Part shown: positions 35,572-46,794 of the stretch, piece after piece
Position numbering within the stretch: the first letter of the stretch is position 1
Layout: every line of letters begins with the position of its first letter
From: Owenia fusiformis
Lineage: Eukaryota; Annelida; Polychaeta; Sabellida; Oweniidae
Direction: 5' to 3'
Length of the DNA: 64,000 nucleotides
Assembly: GCA_903813345.2 (NCBI GenBank)
Contig: CAIIXF020000006.1
Location: 38,159,348-38,223,347, forward strand
Notes under the pieces: generated by a model
The model's database searches: none
Told to the model about the DNA's origin: nothing
Seen by the model: only the letters and a program-made list of their open reading frames with translations
Made by a program: the position numbers and the translations under genes

Positions 35572-36672
35572 CAGGGTGGTCCAAAAAAATTGGAACATTT
35601 GTTAATTGAACGCAAAACCTTTATTTTTCTTCTAGAATGTACCAAACTTTTACTGAGCATAGTTCAGTCACTTATTTATCTGATGTAAAGTTTATAGGTG
35701 AAAACCTCAAAGTTAATGCATTAAACTAGTCAATATTTGATATGACCCCTCTTCTCCTGACTTACAAGTTGAAGCCTGGGGCTCAGATTTGTAAATATTC
35801 AATTAGTTTGCTGTTCGTTTGTTTTGTTCAAGCCATCTCAATTAAAAATTTCAGCTTGATCAAACTTCATATTTGTTTGCCTTGGAAGATCAAATCTAGT
35901 AACATATTTAACATTTTTTACCCAAATTCATGAGTATCAAGCATATTTTGATGACTATTGTTGGGTGTATTACTGATTGAATATTCTCCAGAAAGAGGCC
36001 AGGGCAGTCTGATTTGACTGGTAAATGAAGCCCCCGCCCCTTAATTGTTCTGATATGAATGATATCCATTGGATATATCAATATGTCTATCAATATCATA
36101 GAGAGAACACAAATGGTATATTATATATATATTATACACTGTATGTGTGCTTAACATTGGTTTTTAATGTGAATAAATGGCCATGGTCAGTTTTGCCTTT
36201 ACTGAAAAGTGGGAACAATTCTTTTGACACTTGAGTAGCTGTGAGGGTTATGCAATCGCTCACCTCTGACATGTTCCTTTTCCCTACTCTTAAATGAAAA
36301 TGATCATTTTGGGTATTGTTTAAGTTTAAGTTAACACAATATTTTTCTGGCAAACCCCAGATGGAAATATTCTCTGTCAACTGAATATGATTTTATAAAA
36401 TATTTATAGCAATTAACATGTGCATTAAAGCTTTGAAATAAATAATACTTGAAAAAGTAGCCGCGAAATTGACAAGTGTATATTTAAGAAAAGGGGGTCC
36501 TATCAAACATTGACTAGTTTAGTGCATTAACTTTGTGGTTTTCACCTATAAACTTTACATCAGATAAATAAGTGATTGAACTATGCTCAGTAAAAGTTTG
36601 GTACATTTTAGAAGAAAAATAAAGGTTTTGCGTTCAATTAACAAATGTTCCAATTTTTTTTGGACCACCCTG
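35572..36672. mobile_element. TA-flanked inverted-repeat element (CAGGGTGGTCC ends)
   Basis: It begins CAGGGTGGTCCAAAAAAATT and ends AATTTTTTTTGGACCACCCTG-like, with TA on both sides. The inverted arms match for about 180 bp (GAACGCAAAACCTTTATTTT, TGACTAGTTTA...). The 700-bp core has no transposase-like frame. Non-autonomous member of the same end class as 34996 and 54567. Confidence 0.85.
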
Positions 36673-37460
36673 TATGTACATAATAGAGATTAAAATGGTA
36701 TTAAACTGTACTATGTATTAATCGATCTTATGTATTTTCTATTTATTTTACCATAATAAAATAAAGTTTGTTTGAATTACTGTAACTTATACTTAACATC
36801 ACATCTACCTTGTTAATGTTTACTCACTACATGTTCATGGAAGCGTTGTCATTCTCAACTTAAAGTGTGTCAGAAAAATAGTAAAAGTGTTTATTATAAA
36901 CGAACAAGAAAAGTGTTCTTCAATGACTTTTATGCTAATTACGGCCCTTTGGAACAATATATTAAAATACAAGGCTTTCGTGTGTACATTCGCACTTCAA
37001 ACTTTAAGAAAAGTTTTCAAGGCTATGAAAAGGGGTGAACATCACTTTGATAGTTATATAAAACCGCTAATAGCAAAACATCTATTCATAACATCAAATA
37101 GTTGTAGATACTAGATATAGTAATCATACAAGATACAGCATTCAGTCTCAGATAATAATTAATGAAATCAAATTAATCAAATTATTCTAGCAGGTTTGAT
37201 TTCCAGGTTCAAACGCTGCTCCAATGCTTTTTCCTTGGCAATTTTAACCACGACGCTAAAAATTTGAGGCCAACGATTTATTTTTACTTAACAGAGGTAT
37301 TTGAATGTGGGAAAAATACTGTACATATTTCTTTGATTTTATATGTCCATAGAAACAAATTGATTTCACGTTGTACAACTAAAGAGGATTTTTAGATATC
37401 AATTTATACTTTTTAAGAATGTTTCCTCCAAGGAGCCATATGAGAGAAAATCGATGCATA

Positions 37461-37931
37461 CAAGGTGATCCAGAAGTAACGTCAAATATGTTGCAATTTC
37501 AATCTACTGGACCAATCTTCGTGAAACTTGGTATAGATTTTGCCAAGACATTATTGAGTGTGTACTCTAAAAATATGGATTTGACTGTTTGATCGGTTGA
37601 TTTTATGGTAATACTATGGTAACCAGATTTGACGTCATTCGGGGCAAGTTATTTGTTCAAGCAGAAAATGGAATGAAAAAAATTAATAGAGACAACATAA
37701 AGGTTAGTGCTAAACACTTTATTTTATTTAAATCATGAACATTTAATTGCTCAATCATTTCAAATATGTTATTTCGTAATTTCAATAAAATAAATTGTAG
37801 AAGGGATATGAAAATGAAACATTGCCTGTCAATTTAAGATTATACAATGTACACCTGCTGAAAATTTCAACTCAATTGGTTGAGAAACCTTGAAATGGCA
37901 GACCAATTTCCAAAACTTAATGATCACCCTG
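37461..37931. mobile_element. TA-flanked element (CAAGGTGATCC ends)
   Basis: CAAGGTGATCCAGAAGTAAC after TA at the left; the right end is TTAATGATCACCCTG followed by TA. The terminal match is short (about 12 bp) and the interior is non-coding. A related single end (ATTACTTCTGGGACAACCCTCG) occurs at about 39786-39808. Confidence 0.65.
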
Positions 37932-37939
37932 TATTTTCA

Positions 37940-38975
37940 TAAATCAACTGAAATTTAAAAACTGATTCCACTTAGCTCCGATTTAGTTCACTGTGTAAGT
38001 AGATGTCACACATTAAAAAAAATTGAAAAAATGTTGATATTTATTTAAGTTATCAAGTTAAGAAGAGCTATAGTCCATTTGTCATGTTCTGAACGTATGA
38101 TTGTTTAAAATACGATGTTTTACTACGCAATCACTATCGTTCAGGGGTTTATGAATTGATTTAGCGTGGTTGCCATAAAATTAACTTTGAGGTAAAATTA
38201 AATATGCAACTATATGTATCCCCATTCATGCATTAAGACATACTTGATGGTATCCGGATGCCGAGTCAATAGTCAACCACGTGTTAACTCAATACACCCT
38301 AGCTGAATGAGCCTTGTATTTTTCCCCCAAACAAACGGTTTTGGCAACCCAGTGTAAATCACTTCAGGAAACCCTTATTATCAAAAATTCACCATAAAAC
38401 ATCAAAGGTTCACTATATGATGTATGTGGCTGACACATGGACTATAGCTATTTTAGATACAGTTCAATTGATCGATTTCATCATTTCTAGTTGACATTGA
38501 GTGAAAAAAGAAGAGGGAAAACCCCATGATTCAATTGATGACATACGATTTCCTCCTTCGCGCACCTCCTTTCCCAGAAGTACTTACCCTCCATCTTGGT
38601 TTAATTGACCTAGTTTTAAACCAATCAACGATCGACTCGCTAAACCAATCAGCGACGATGTCATCTCAATACAGATTTACATTATAAGCGAATGTCATCT
38701 TTGAACCATGGGGTTCCTCCCCCTCTTGAGTGAAAAGCTATATATAATGTTATAAGGAATAGCAACTAGCAAGAGAGGTGCTTATGCAGGCCGAATGGTC
38801 AAATGGTCAACCCTTAAAAACGTGTTTGGTTGGTTGGCCGGTACTGTTTCCTTTCATAATTAGCGACACGTGCACATTGTCTTTGATTTCTGCTACACTT
38901 TAATCATGTTTTTCCGACAATTACGCGTTTCATGTAGTCATAGCATTTGGTTACATAAAAAGAAATAGGCTGAGA
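37940..38975. other. upstream flank of the secreted-protein gene
   Basis: No coding is supportable. GTGAAAAGCTATATATAATG near 38729-38748 includes a TATATAAT stretch but is about 240 bp before the start; I cannot fix a promoter. Confidence 0.4.
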
Positions 38976-38981
38976 AGAACC

Positions 38982-41379
38982 ATGCATTCGCTCAAATATA
39001 GCATTATTTTTATTTCTCTAATCAGTTTTGTGAAACTTGGTGATTTTTCAAAATGTAAGCGATGCAAGAGAGAAGTTGAGGGAAATTCTACAGAGAAGAC
39101 ATTATCGTTTCTAGCAGATGGAGATCCCCAGGGGTTATTCGCCACCCCAAAAGTCTTGCACAAAACCTGGAAATTATTTGGAGTGAAATCAAGATCAGAA
39201 ATCGTCAAGAAAGGTGAGTAGTAGGGTTTTGTAAGTTGTCGGTCTCTGTGTAAGGGTTCAAAAAAAGTTAACTACAATTATGAGGTGGCAGAAGAGATTT
39301 AAAAGAAGAGACTTGACCCTGAATAGTGAATACCAACTCCAAACATGTGAGGCAAAAACTCCACAAGTCACAGTGGAAGAAATTGCCAAGAGTGTTTGAC
39401 CTGACAGGCATCAAATACATAACATGCAAAGGGCAATATTTTGAGAAAATGTGAAATGGGACACTGTGCAAGCCATTAAATCTAAGATGTGCTCATAGTA
39501 ATTTAGTATCTTAAAATGTATTTTTGAGCATACTTCTTATAGCTACACAAAATGGTATTTGTTAATTAATTATTTCATATTTTCAATTTGTTATTCCTTT
39601 TGACGTGACTATATAAGCTGCCCCACCCTACCCAAACTCACCAACTTGATTTTATTATAACATCAATATAGTTTTATCAGTCAACATGAAAATTTGTAGA
39701 ACAATCAAAATGTCTCTATAAGGAATATTTACTGAAAATTTCATGGAAAAATATCAATTATTGACAAAGTTAGACCATATAGTGCATTACTTCTGGGACA
39801 ACCCTCGTATATTTCAATGTTATAGAGTTATTGAAACGTTTATATATTCGGAGGGCCTGTCTAATAGTCTATAAGAGGCATTATACAATCAAACGCCTTT
39901 CATTTCTCTTTCGACGTTACTGCTGCATATCATCATCTGACGACTATATCTTATTTGACATAACTGCTGAATAAATTTAGCCGTAGACAAAGTTAGTCAA
40001 GGAATTGCAATTAGTCCTTCTTTATTGATAGTTGACCACTGACAGTCCATCTCAAAACATAATTTTAGCATATATCATTTTGATATAAAAACGCTGCTAC
40101 CATTTACATCACCAAAACATTTTTCTTGTCAAACTGCGCGCCTATATTCACTTGTATTTCCCAAACTGCGTGCCTAATATTTCCAAACTGCTTGCCTATC
40201 CAAGCTTGTTTTGTATCATTAGAAAACATAAGCGCCATACAAGGCACAAATGTGTCTAATAGTAGAACCCCATAATTGAAACACTATGAGAGTCCATCCA
40301 CCAAGATGGTGATCTGAAAATAAAAGTTTTTTTCGTTCCCAACTAAATTGTCACTTCTATTATACATTTTGACTTTCAATATGAAAATTTCATAAAATCT
40401 GACGATAAAGCAAAATTTCCAAAGCTACATGAAAAACACCTACACGTGCCTCTGTAGAAATTCCAATGATAATATGTAGTTTTGATAGTGTATGCGCACA
40501 GTTTGTAATTTCTGGCTAAAATAGGCGAGCAGTTTGTGGTTTATTTCTTTTTAATCTCCTGATTATCTGTTTTATCTGGAAATATTTTGAATTATACATG
40601 ATGAATGTGTAAGGAATTAAATATAAAACGAGTCTAAAGTATTTGTCATTTATTTTTAAAGTGCTAGATCGATTTACGTATACATTCCCGTTAAATCAGT
40701 GACGAAAATGCCATTAATCTGCTTATGTTTTAAAACTTAGATTCATTTGCACATAGTTTTTGCTAGTATTTGCAAGATTCGTATATTCACCACAGAATGA
40801 ACGCATTGAACAAGAAAACAATGCAGGATAAATGTCTTTAAATTTCGTTTCAAAAAACAGACTCCAACTTAAATAATGCAATGTTCTTAGGCACGCAGTT
40901 TGTGATCGAAACAAACTGCGCGCCTAAGTAGGCGCGCAGCTTGACATGGGCACCGTGTTAAACATACATTCAAGATCCATTTAACATAATTTCCCTCTCA
41001 GTTTGGACCTCTATCCCCTGGCCAAGAGATAGAGGTCCATGCTCTCATATAGCCGTTTGTCTTATATAAGCTGAGCTACTTGATTTCAGGAAAATACTTT
41101 GTTGAATATCTCAAAGAGTTTGGAATTGATGCAAGCAGTTTGACAGATGAGCAGCTGTACCAAGGTCAACCTGTAGATTTGGGAGATTATACGTTTTTTG
41201 CGTTTGTCTTAAAATCTAAGCTTAGGACAGTGACTGAGACAATGCCGCATCGACGTGTGAAATATTACAAGAACACATATCTTAGCGAAATTGGATTTAT
41301 AGCAACAACCAAAAGACCAATCAACCTAACAGGTAAGAGCATAGAAAGAAAGGGAGCCAAGATAACATTTGCATTCTAA
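38982..41379 (+). CDS. unrecognised small secreted protein, two exons
   Basis: Exon 1 is 38982-39213 (ATG to AAAG|GTGAGT). Exon 2 begins at 41090 after TGATTTCAG; both junctions split a GGA codon, so the frame continues. The signal peptide is MHSLKYSIIFISLISFVKLG. Then comes CKRCKRE, a basic middle (LHKTWKLFGVKSRSEIVKKG), an acidic FGIDASSLTDEQL segment and a VDLGDYTFFAFVLKSKL strand-like part. Reading to the TAA at 41377 gives 173 residues, with AATAAA near 41460. A strong donor (GTAAGA at 41333) after NLT also allows a further exon, which I could not find. I recognise no family. The intron holds a foldback element. It lies between vWA copies but shares no sequence with them. Confidence 0.6.
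40133..40950. mobile_element. foldback element in the intron of the secreted-protein gene
   Basis: GTCAAACTGCGCGCCTATAT and CAAACTGCGTGCCTAA at the left (40133-40195) are mirrored at the right by TTAGGCACGCAGTTTG and TAGGCGCGCAGCTTGAC (40887-40948). An inner GGCGAGCAGTTTGTGG lies near 40526. No coding capacity. Confidence 0.65.
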
Positions 41380-41399
41380 CAAATATGGGCATGGGACGC

Positions 41400-43040
41400 T
41401 GAAGGGTGTAGAAATTCAATCGCAAACATACGTTATGGCAACAACGATACGCTTTACCAAATAAATATGTAATACAAACATTTATATGGTGTGAAAAATA
41501 GCAATGTCAAAAATGTAAAATTTCAATACATGTGCTGAATAGAATTTGAAGCAATGGAATCCTAAATTCATTTCATTCATGTTTTATGATTAAATGGTTT
41601 CATTCACGTAAATTAAATTCTGAAGTTATCGAGGTATATGTGGTTAACAAAGCTATAATATCATTTGAATCAATATACTATATATTTTATAGTATATATA
41701 TTAAGTTTATTATTTGGTTGATGGTTAGAATATATAAATACGATAAATAATACAATACAAACATGCAAGAATTATCTGTGTGAAACATAAACGTATACAT
41801 GGTCAAATACAGGTACGTCGTTGCATTTTTATTTACATTTTAATATAAGTTCAATACGTTGCATCAATATATTTGGCGGATCTTAATTTGCACAGGCTCA
41901 TGGGAAATTGTCTAGGAAAACTCGTGTTTTTATGATTGCATTCTGATATAAAACGCCATAGTTTTAATATTTCTTAATATGTTTATAATGTGAATAGCAT
42001 GGTGCCATGTGACTTATATTGCAGGAATTAATAAGAAGAAATTACAATAAGACAAACTGCAATCAATTCTAATTATGAGTAAATATTTGTTGTACACATG
42101 TATTTTATTCTGGTTTTCTTACTTTATGTAAGTCCCTTTTCTGGTCCTGTATTCTTTCTGGTCCTGGAGAAAATGTATAATATATTAGACATAATTTCTG
42201 TTCACGTTCAAGATCATGGTTTTGGGATAAACAGGGTATTTTTCCTTATGATAAGTAAACAATTAGAGTTTGCTTTTCTTGCTAGGGTTCATTGCAGTTT
42301 TCCATTTGGCATTTGTGCTTAGATATGTTATATGCATTTTGATTGATCACAAAACATTCTATATCGCATTCTCATTATGTCAATTTTCCAATTCAAGTAC
42401 GTTCCGTTTAATCTTATATAAGGGCCAATGAGCTAATATATTTATCAAAATACTATATTTTCTTAAAATTGACTACATATGTTATATGTGGCGGTGGACT
42501 CTTTTTATCAATTTGTTTGTAATAGATGGAGCTACACAGCTATACGGTCGACATATTTTATTCTATTTTCATCATAGCATGAACTCCCATACAATGCGCA
42601 CTGTGTCCTTAAAATTAAATCCAAACGCCAACAAAACTTGGCTAGCAAAATTACAATGTGAGTCTATACTAATTACTTACAAGGTATAGAAATCCGGACC
42701 ATTCTATATTTGTTGTAGTGTAGAAATCCGGACCATTCTATAACTTACATATTTGTTGAAATGTAGAAATCCGGACCATTCTATAACAATATATTTTGTT
42801 GAGGTTTAGAAATTCGGACCATTCTATAACAATATATATTTGTTGAAGTGTAGAAATCTGGACCATTCTATAACTTATATCTTTGTTTAGGTCTAGAAAT
42901 CCGGGTTGAAATGTAGAAATCCGGACCATTCTATAACTTAGTTTTGTTGAAGTGTAAAATTTATGAATAAATGTATGAAGTGTGTGAAATATTGATGACA
43001 GGTACAAGTATATAAACTTGTGGAAATGCCAATATGCCAA
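41400..43040 (+). repeat. duplicated vWA 5' flank (copy C upstream half)
   Basis: From about 41570 this matches 28740-30010 in order: the CATGTTTTATGATTAAATGG block, TCAAATACAGGTACGTCG, ATTTGGCGGATCTTAATTTG, the TTAAATCCAAACGCCAACAA phrase, and ATGCCAATATGCCAATA. The match breaks near 43040 and resumes near 47195, so about 4.1 kb was gained in between. Confidence 0.65.
42690..42950 (+). repeat. minisatellite, GTAGAAATCCGGACCATTCT units
   Basis: About six copies of a 45-60-bp unit with GTAGAAATCCGGACCATTCT and ATATTTGTTGAAG. The paralogous flank at about 29876-29900 has a single copy (AAGAAATCCTAACTATTCTA), so the array expanded after the duplication. Confidence 0.8.
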
Positions 43041-43328
43041 TATACCTATACGCGCTAACTTCTAACGTGCGAAATATTCTTATCTCCGCGTTGGAGAGTT
43101 CAGTTTCGTGGTACAACTTTCTCAACATCCGGGCACTTTCCCATTGGAATAACATTGGCTGTGTTTTTCAATGACGCATTGTGACTTTATTAGAGGTTTA
43201 TCATGAATTATATTTGCACATACGATAGATATGATCATTATAAAGACATTTGACAATTTTTTTAAAAATATATTCACCAGAATCGTCAAAATCCTAAGTT
43301 TAAAATTCAAGTGACGTCACAGATTTCC

Positions 43329-43403
43329 ACAAGCTGAGTAACACACGTTCTTAACAGATAACACCACAAGCTGAGTAACACACGTTCTTAACAGATAAGA
43401 AAA
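43329..43403 (+). repeat. 37-bp direct duplication upstream of ORF
   Basis: CCACAAGCTGAGTAACACAC and GTTCTTAACAGATAA occur twice in tandem, about 37 bp apart. They lie about 120 bp before the TATA box of the putative element. Confidence 0.85.
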
Positions 43404-43484
43404 CACAAATTAAAAGCCTATTAGCCAATCTTCCATAACTAATAAGCAAACCGGACGCTTGTTCACTAACGTCCGCGCTTACCG

Positions 43485-43492
43485 TATAAATA
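43485..43492 (+). promoter_or_regulatory. TATA box of the ribozyme-bearing element
   Basis: TATAAATA, in a GC-richer context than its surroundings, lies 75 bp before the ATG at 43560. A start about 30 bp downstream would fall near 43515-43520. Unusually clear for this window. Confidence 0.6.
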
Positions 43493-43559
43493 AGAAGAAT
43501 GATCGAGAGTGATCATACACACAGTGAGAAACAACACAACACAAACGTAATCTATCAGC

Positions 43560-44171
43560 ATGAAAACTGAGCAGCAGCAACCACACTTGGACGACATGGT
43601 GGGACACCAATCTCCTAAAGAGAACTACAGCTCGTACGACGAGTACCTGGACGGCAGCCGGGCAGATCCCAACGAGATCAAGACTATCCCAGACAGCCAA
43701 CAAGACTACAATGTCCTCACACAAACCAATGGCCAAACAAAATCCAAAAGCAGCATCAACCCTGGCCAATCCAGGATGACACCTTACAAAATACCAAAGA
43801 AAACAAACAACATCATGGAGACCCTGGGTCTTACATCCAGAAAAACGCCAAACAACCTGCCAACAGCTGAAGCAGACAGAATTGCTTTAGAAAACCTAAA
43901 AAAGGCGACACATTGGGAGGCCCGCCACCAGGGAGCGTTGAACGCCATTGAGAACTCACCAGAAGGAATACCCAAGGGACTCACCCCTAAAATATCCTGT
44001 AATGTCCCAGAGAAAGACAAATCCGACATTGCAGAGGCGTTTGAAGCAATACTCTACAAATGTGGCGAGGAACTAGCAAACGCAGCAGCACTCCATAGCC
44101 AGAACCGGTTGGAGTTCTTCAAACAAGAAATAACTTCACTGACCATACAGTTGGCAACTACCATTGGGTAA
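43560..44171 (+). CDS. 203-residue hydrophilic protein of a putative retroelement
   Basis: A clean frame with A at -3 of the ATG and a base composition (about half GC) unlike its AT-rich surroundings. No signal peptide or membrane segment. The N-terminal 95 residues are Q/S/N/P-rich and probably disordered. Residues about 105-200 look helical: ALENLKKATHWEARHQGALN, then SPEGIPKGLTPKISCNVP, then long helices (DIAEAFEAILYKCGEELANA, LHSQNRLEFFKQEITSLTIQ). The IPKGL/CN pattern before an H-rich helix recalls, from memory and untested, small proteins that accompany Penelope-like elements. It lies 2 kb upstream of a hammerhead ribozyme on the same strand. No reverse transcriptase or endonuclease frame is present. 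A host gene remains possible. Confidence 0.6.
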   Translation: MKTEQQQPHLDDMVGHQSPKENYSSYDEYLDGSRADPNEIKTIPDSQQDYNVLTQTNGQTKSKSSINPGQSRMTPYKIPKKTNNIMETLGLTSRKTPNNLPTAEADRIALENLKKATHWEARHQGALNAIENSPEGIPKGLTPKISCNVPEKDKSDIAEAFEAILYKCGEELANAAALHSQNRLEFFKQEITSLTIQLATTIG

Positions 44172-44361
44172 AAGGCAGCGGAAAAAACCACAAAAAACCT
44201 CCGTAATTCAGCTGCTGAAAGCAGACCAAGAAGGCGCAACTCATCAACCAACAGATCAACCTAAACAACCAAAACAACCCCGGCCCTTTTCAGGGCCACC
44301 CATCTCTACCAAAAGAGAAATTGAAATTATGAATCAATCTTTAAGCTACTTGTCAAACTGA
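44164..44361 (+). other. overlapping basic frame after the 203-residue ORF
   Basis: An open frame that overlaps the end of the upstream ORF by a few codons and is lysine/glutamine/proline-rich (KRQRKKPQKTS, QPKQPKQPRPFSGPP). It has no ATG near its start. Whether it is translated is unknown. Confidence 0.3.
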
Positions 44362-44512
44362 CTGAATGAATGACTGAATGAATGAATGTATGAATAAACG
44401 AATGATTAAAACCATATACAAATGAACGCACCTGTCTTCAATTCAATACCACATGTCATAACCACATCCATAACCCACCAACCCTATCCCTATTGACAAA
44501 CTCAATAGATAT

Positions 44513-46090
44513 ATTATATTTATAAACCACCCAATATAACAACCAAACAACCCAATAAAACAACCTAAAGTATCAATCCCACCAAACACGCAAATAAAAC
44601 AAGAAATTATGAAAACGCGTACGGAATAACAACATCCCCGTTCAAGTTAATATCTCAGCAACAAGATATGCCTCCATTATAACACTTACCACTTCACGAA
44701 GCAGAGACTATATACTAAACAACCAAACAACTCAGATACCGACCGAATAAAACAACATCTCCCCACGAAACCAATAAGTATTTCACAAATCCCGAAACAT
44801 TAAGAAAACACCAGAACACAAAAATATCAGAACGCGTACGAAAACAACTTTCCAATTTAAGTTAATATCTCAACAAAATGAGATGCCTCCATTATAACCC
44901 TTACCACTTTATGAAACTGAGACTATATACTTAACAACCAAACAAACCAAATACCGACCGAATCAAACAACATCTCTCCACGAAGCAACACCCATTCTGA
45001 AACCAGCAATTATTTAGAAAAACACGATAAAACATCGAAACGCGTACAGAATAACAACACCCACCATTCAAGTTAATATCTCAACAAAAAGAGATGCCTC
45101 CATTATAACCCTTACCACTTTATGAAGCTGAGACTATATACTAAACAACCAATCAACCAAAAAACCAATTCACCGACCGAATAAAACAACATTTCCCCAC
45201 GAAACCAACACATATAACACCAGAACACAAGAATATCAGAACGCGTATGGAAAAACAGCTCACCAATTTAAGTTAATATCTCAACAACAAGACATACCTC
45301 CATTAAAACACTTACCACCCCACATAACCGAAACTATATACTAAACAACCAAACAACCAAACAAACCATATACCGACCGAATCAAACAACATTTCTCCAC
45401 GAAGCAACACTTATACTGAAACCGGCAATTATTTCGAAAAACACGATAAAACATCGAAACGCGTACGGAATAACAACACCCCCGTTCAAGTTAATATCTC
45501 AACAAAGGAGATGCCTCCATTATAACCCTTACCATTTTATGAAGCTGAGACCATATACTAAACAACCAAAAAACCAATTTACCGACCGAATAAAACAACA
45601 TTTCCCCACGAAACCAACGCATACAACACCAGAACACAAGAATATCAGAACGTGTACGGAAAAACAGCTCACCAATTTAAGTTAATATCTCAACAACAAG
45701 ACATGCCTCCATTAGAACACTTACCTCTCCATATAACCGAAACCATATACTAAACAACCAAAAAACCAAACAACCCAAATAACGACCGAATCAAACAACA
45801 TTTCTGCACGAAACCAACACTTATTCTGAAACCCACAATTATTTCGAAAAACACAAAACAAGATAAAACATTGAAACGCGTACAAAAAACGAACACCCCC
45901 AATCAAGTTAATATCTCACCAATAAGATATGCCTCCATTATAAAAATTACCACTTCATGTAGCTAAGACTATATACTAAACAACCAAACAACCAAACAAC
46001 CCAGACACCGACCGAATAAAACAAGATTTCCCCACGAAACAAACACTTCATTTCACAAAACCCGAAACATTAAGAAAACGCCAAAACGGG
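44513..46090 (+). repeat. tandem array with two alternating unit types
   Basis: Seven to eight units of about 195-225 bp. Each has an ACGCGTACGGA-like box, AAGTTAATATCTCAACAA, GATGCCTCCATTATAAC, ACTATATACTAAACAACC and ACCGACCGAATAAAACAAC. Two variants alternate: type A after AAACGCGTACGGAATAACAAC-like boxes (near 44613, 45035, 45457, 45875) and type B after ACGCGTATGGAAAAACAGC-like boxes (near 44832, 45240, 45650). That gives a higher-order period of about 410-422 bp. Strongly A/C-rich on this strand. It lies between the ORF and the ribozyme. Confidence 0.85.
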
Positions 46091-46197
46091 GTTAACGCCT
46101 CCCATAACTAATATTGATTGGATGAGAACAATACGTATCATTCACGATAACAAAATAACAAACACATTTTTTACTTTTAATACATTTTTTATTTTTT

Positions 46198-46313
46198 GGC
46201 CGCTGATGATGAACATATCATGGACGACAACCCATGAGTTCGAAACATCTTGGGCCCTTAATGTGACTAACACATAAGGGAGAAGATCCACTACAGGATC
46301 GAGATGTCCGGCC
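46198..46313 (+). ncRNA. hammerhead ribozyme, type I topology
   Basis: All conserved parts are present. Stem I: GGCCG (46198-46202) pairs with CGGCC (46309-46313). Core CTGATGA is 46203-46209. Stem II: GAAC (46211-46214) with GTTC (46238-46241), then CATGG (46219-46223) with CCATG (46232-46236). Core GAAA is 46242-46245. Stem III: CATCTT (46246-46251) with GAGATG (46301-46306), plus the A46245-U46307 pair. The predicted cleavage site is after C46308 (UC). One extra U (46210) lies between A9 and stem II; extra bases there are known in some natural hammerheads. Stem III is unusually large and contains two further hairpins: 46255-46280 (CCCTTA/TAAGGG, TGTG/CACA) and 46285-46300 (GATCC/GGATC). 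The chance of all this arising at random is very low. Confidence 0.8.
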
Positions 46314-46794
46314 TTCACTACATAAATGACAGCAAGAGATGACACACTAATGTCACCATCTTGGGGTCTACCAAATATACTTTACCTGTCACATAATCAC
46401 TGACGATAGTTCGGGGAAGCTTAGATACTAGACTTTGTCTCCCAGGTCCCACCAACGAGGCCTCTCACCAATGTACACAGATTACATGATTCATGTGTGT
46501 TCATAACAGGTGATGTCTCAAGACATGGTCTAAGTCACCACCCCCCACAATATAATAATCGAAGCAAATTGAATTTCCATCTTCTTTTCTAATTATTGTC
46601 TGGATTATAGAATATTATTATACATATGTACTAATGTTGGATCGGGATAATGCCTATGACGTTGTGTTTTGCGGACCAATAGAAAATTGTTCATGTTATC
46701 GTGTTGCATTGCGGGAAATATTTATGTTAATGACCAGTAATTTCCTAACGCGAATAGGACTATTGAAAGATCTTGAAAATATAATACCCCCGTC

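Larger units (their letters stand above)
43310..46560 (+). mobile_element. putative ribozyme-bearing retroelement, non-autonomous
   Basis: The unit is: a direct duplication, a TATA box, a 203-residue ORF, an alternating tandem array, and a hammerhead ribozyme, all on the plus strand, within an insertion relative to the paralogous vWA flank. Its exact ends are not defined; I saw neither terminal inverted repeats nor a clear target duplication. Penelope-like retroelements are the best-known animal carriers of hammerhead ribozymes, so that is my first guess for the parent family. The ORF looks whole. No reverse transcriptase, GIY-YIG or integrase frame is present. Confidence 0.45.

Noticed and set aside
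37190-37260. Possible tRNA-derived SINE (CCAGGTTCAAACGCTGCTCC resembles a B box)
   Set aside because: No matching A box upstream at the right distance and no cloverleaf could be drawn.
46402-46440. CTGACGA just downstream of the ribozyme, a possible second core
   Set aside because: No GAAA in the right place and no matching stems.
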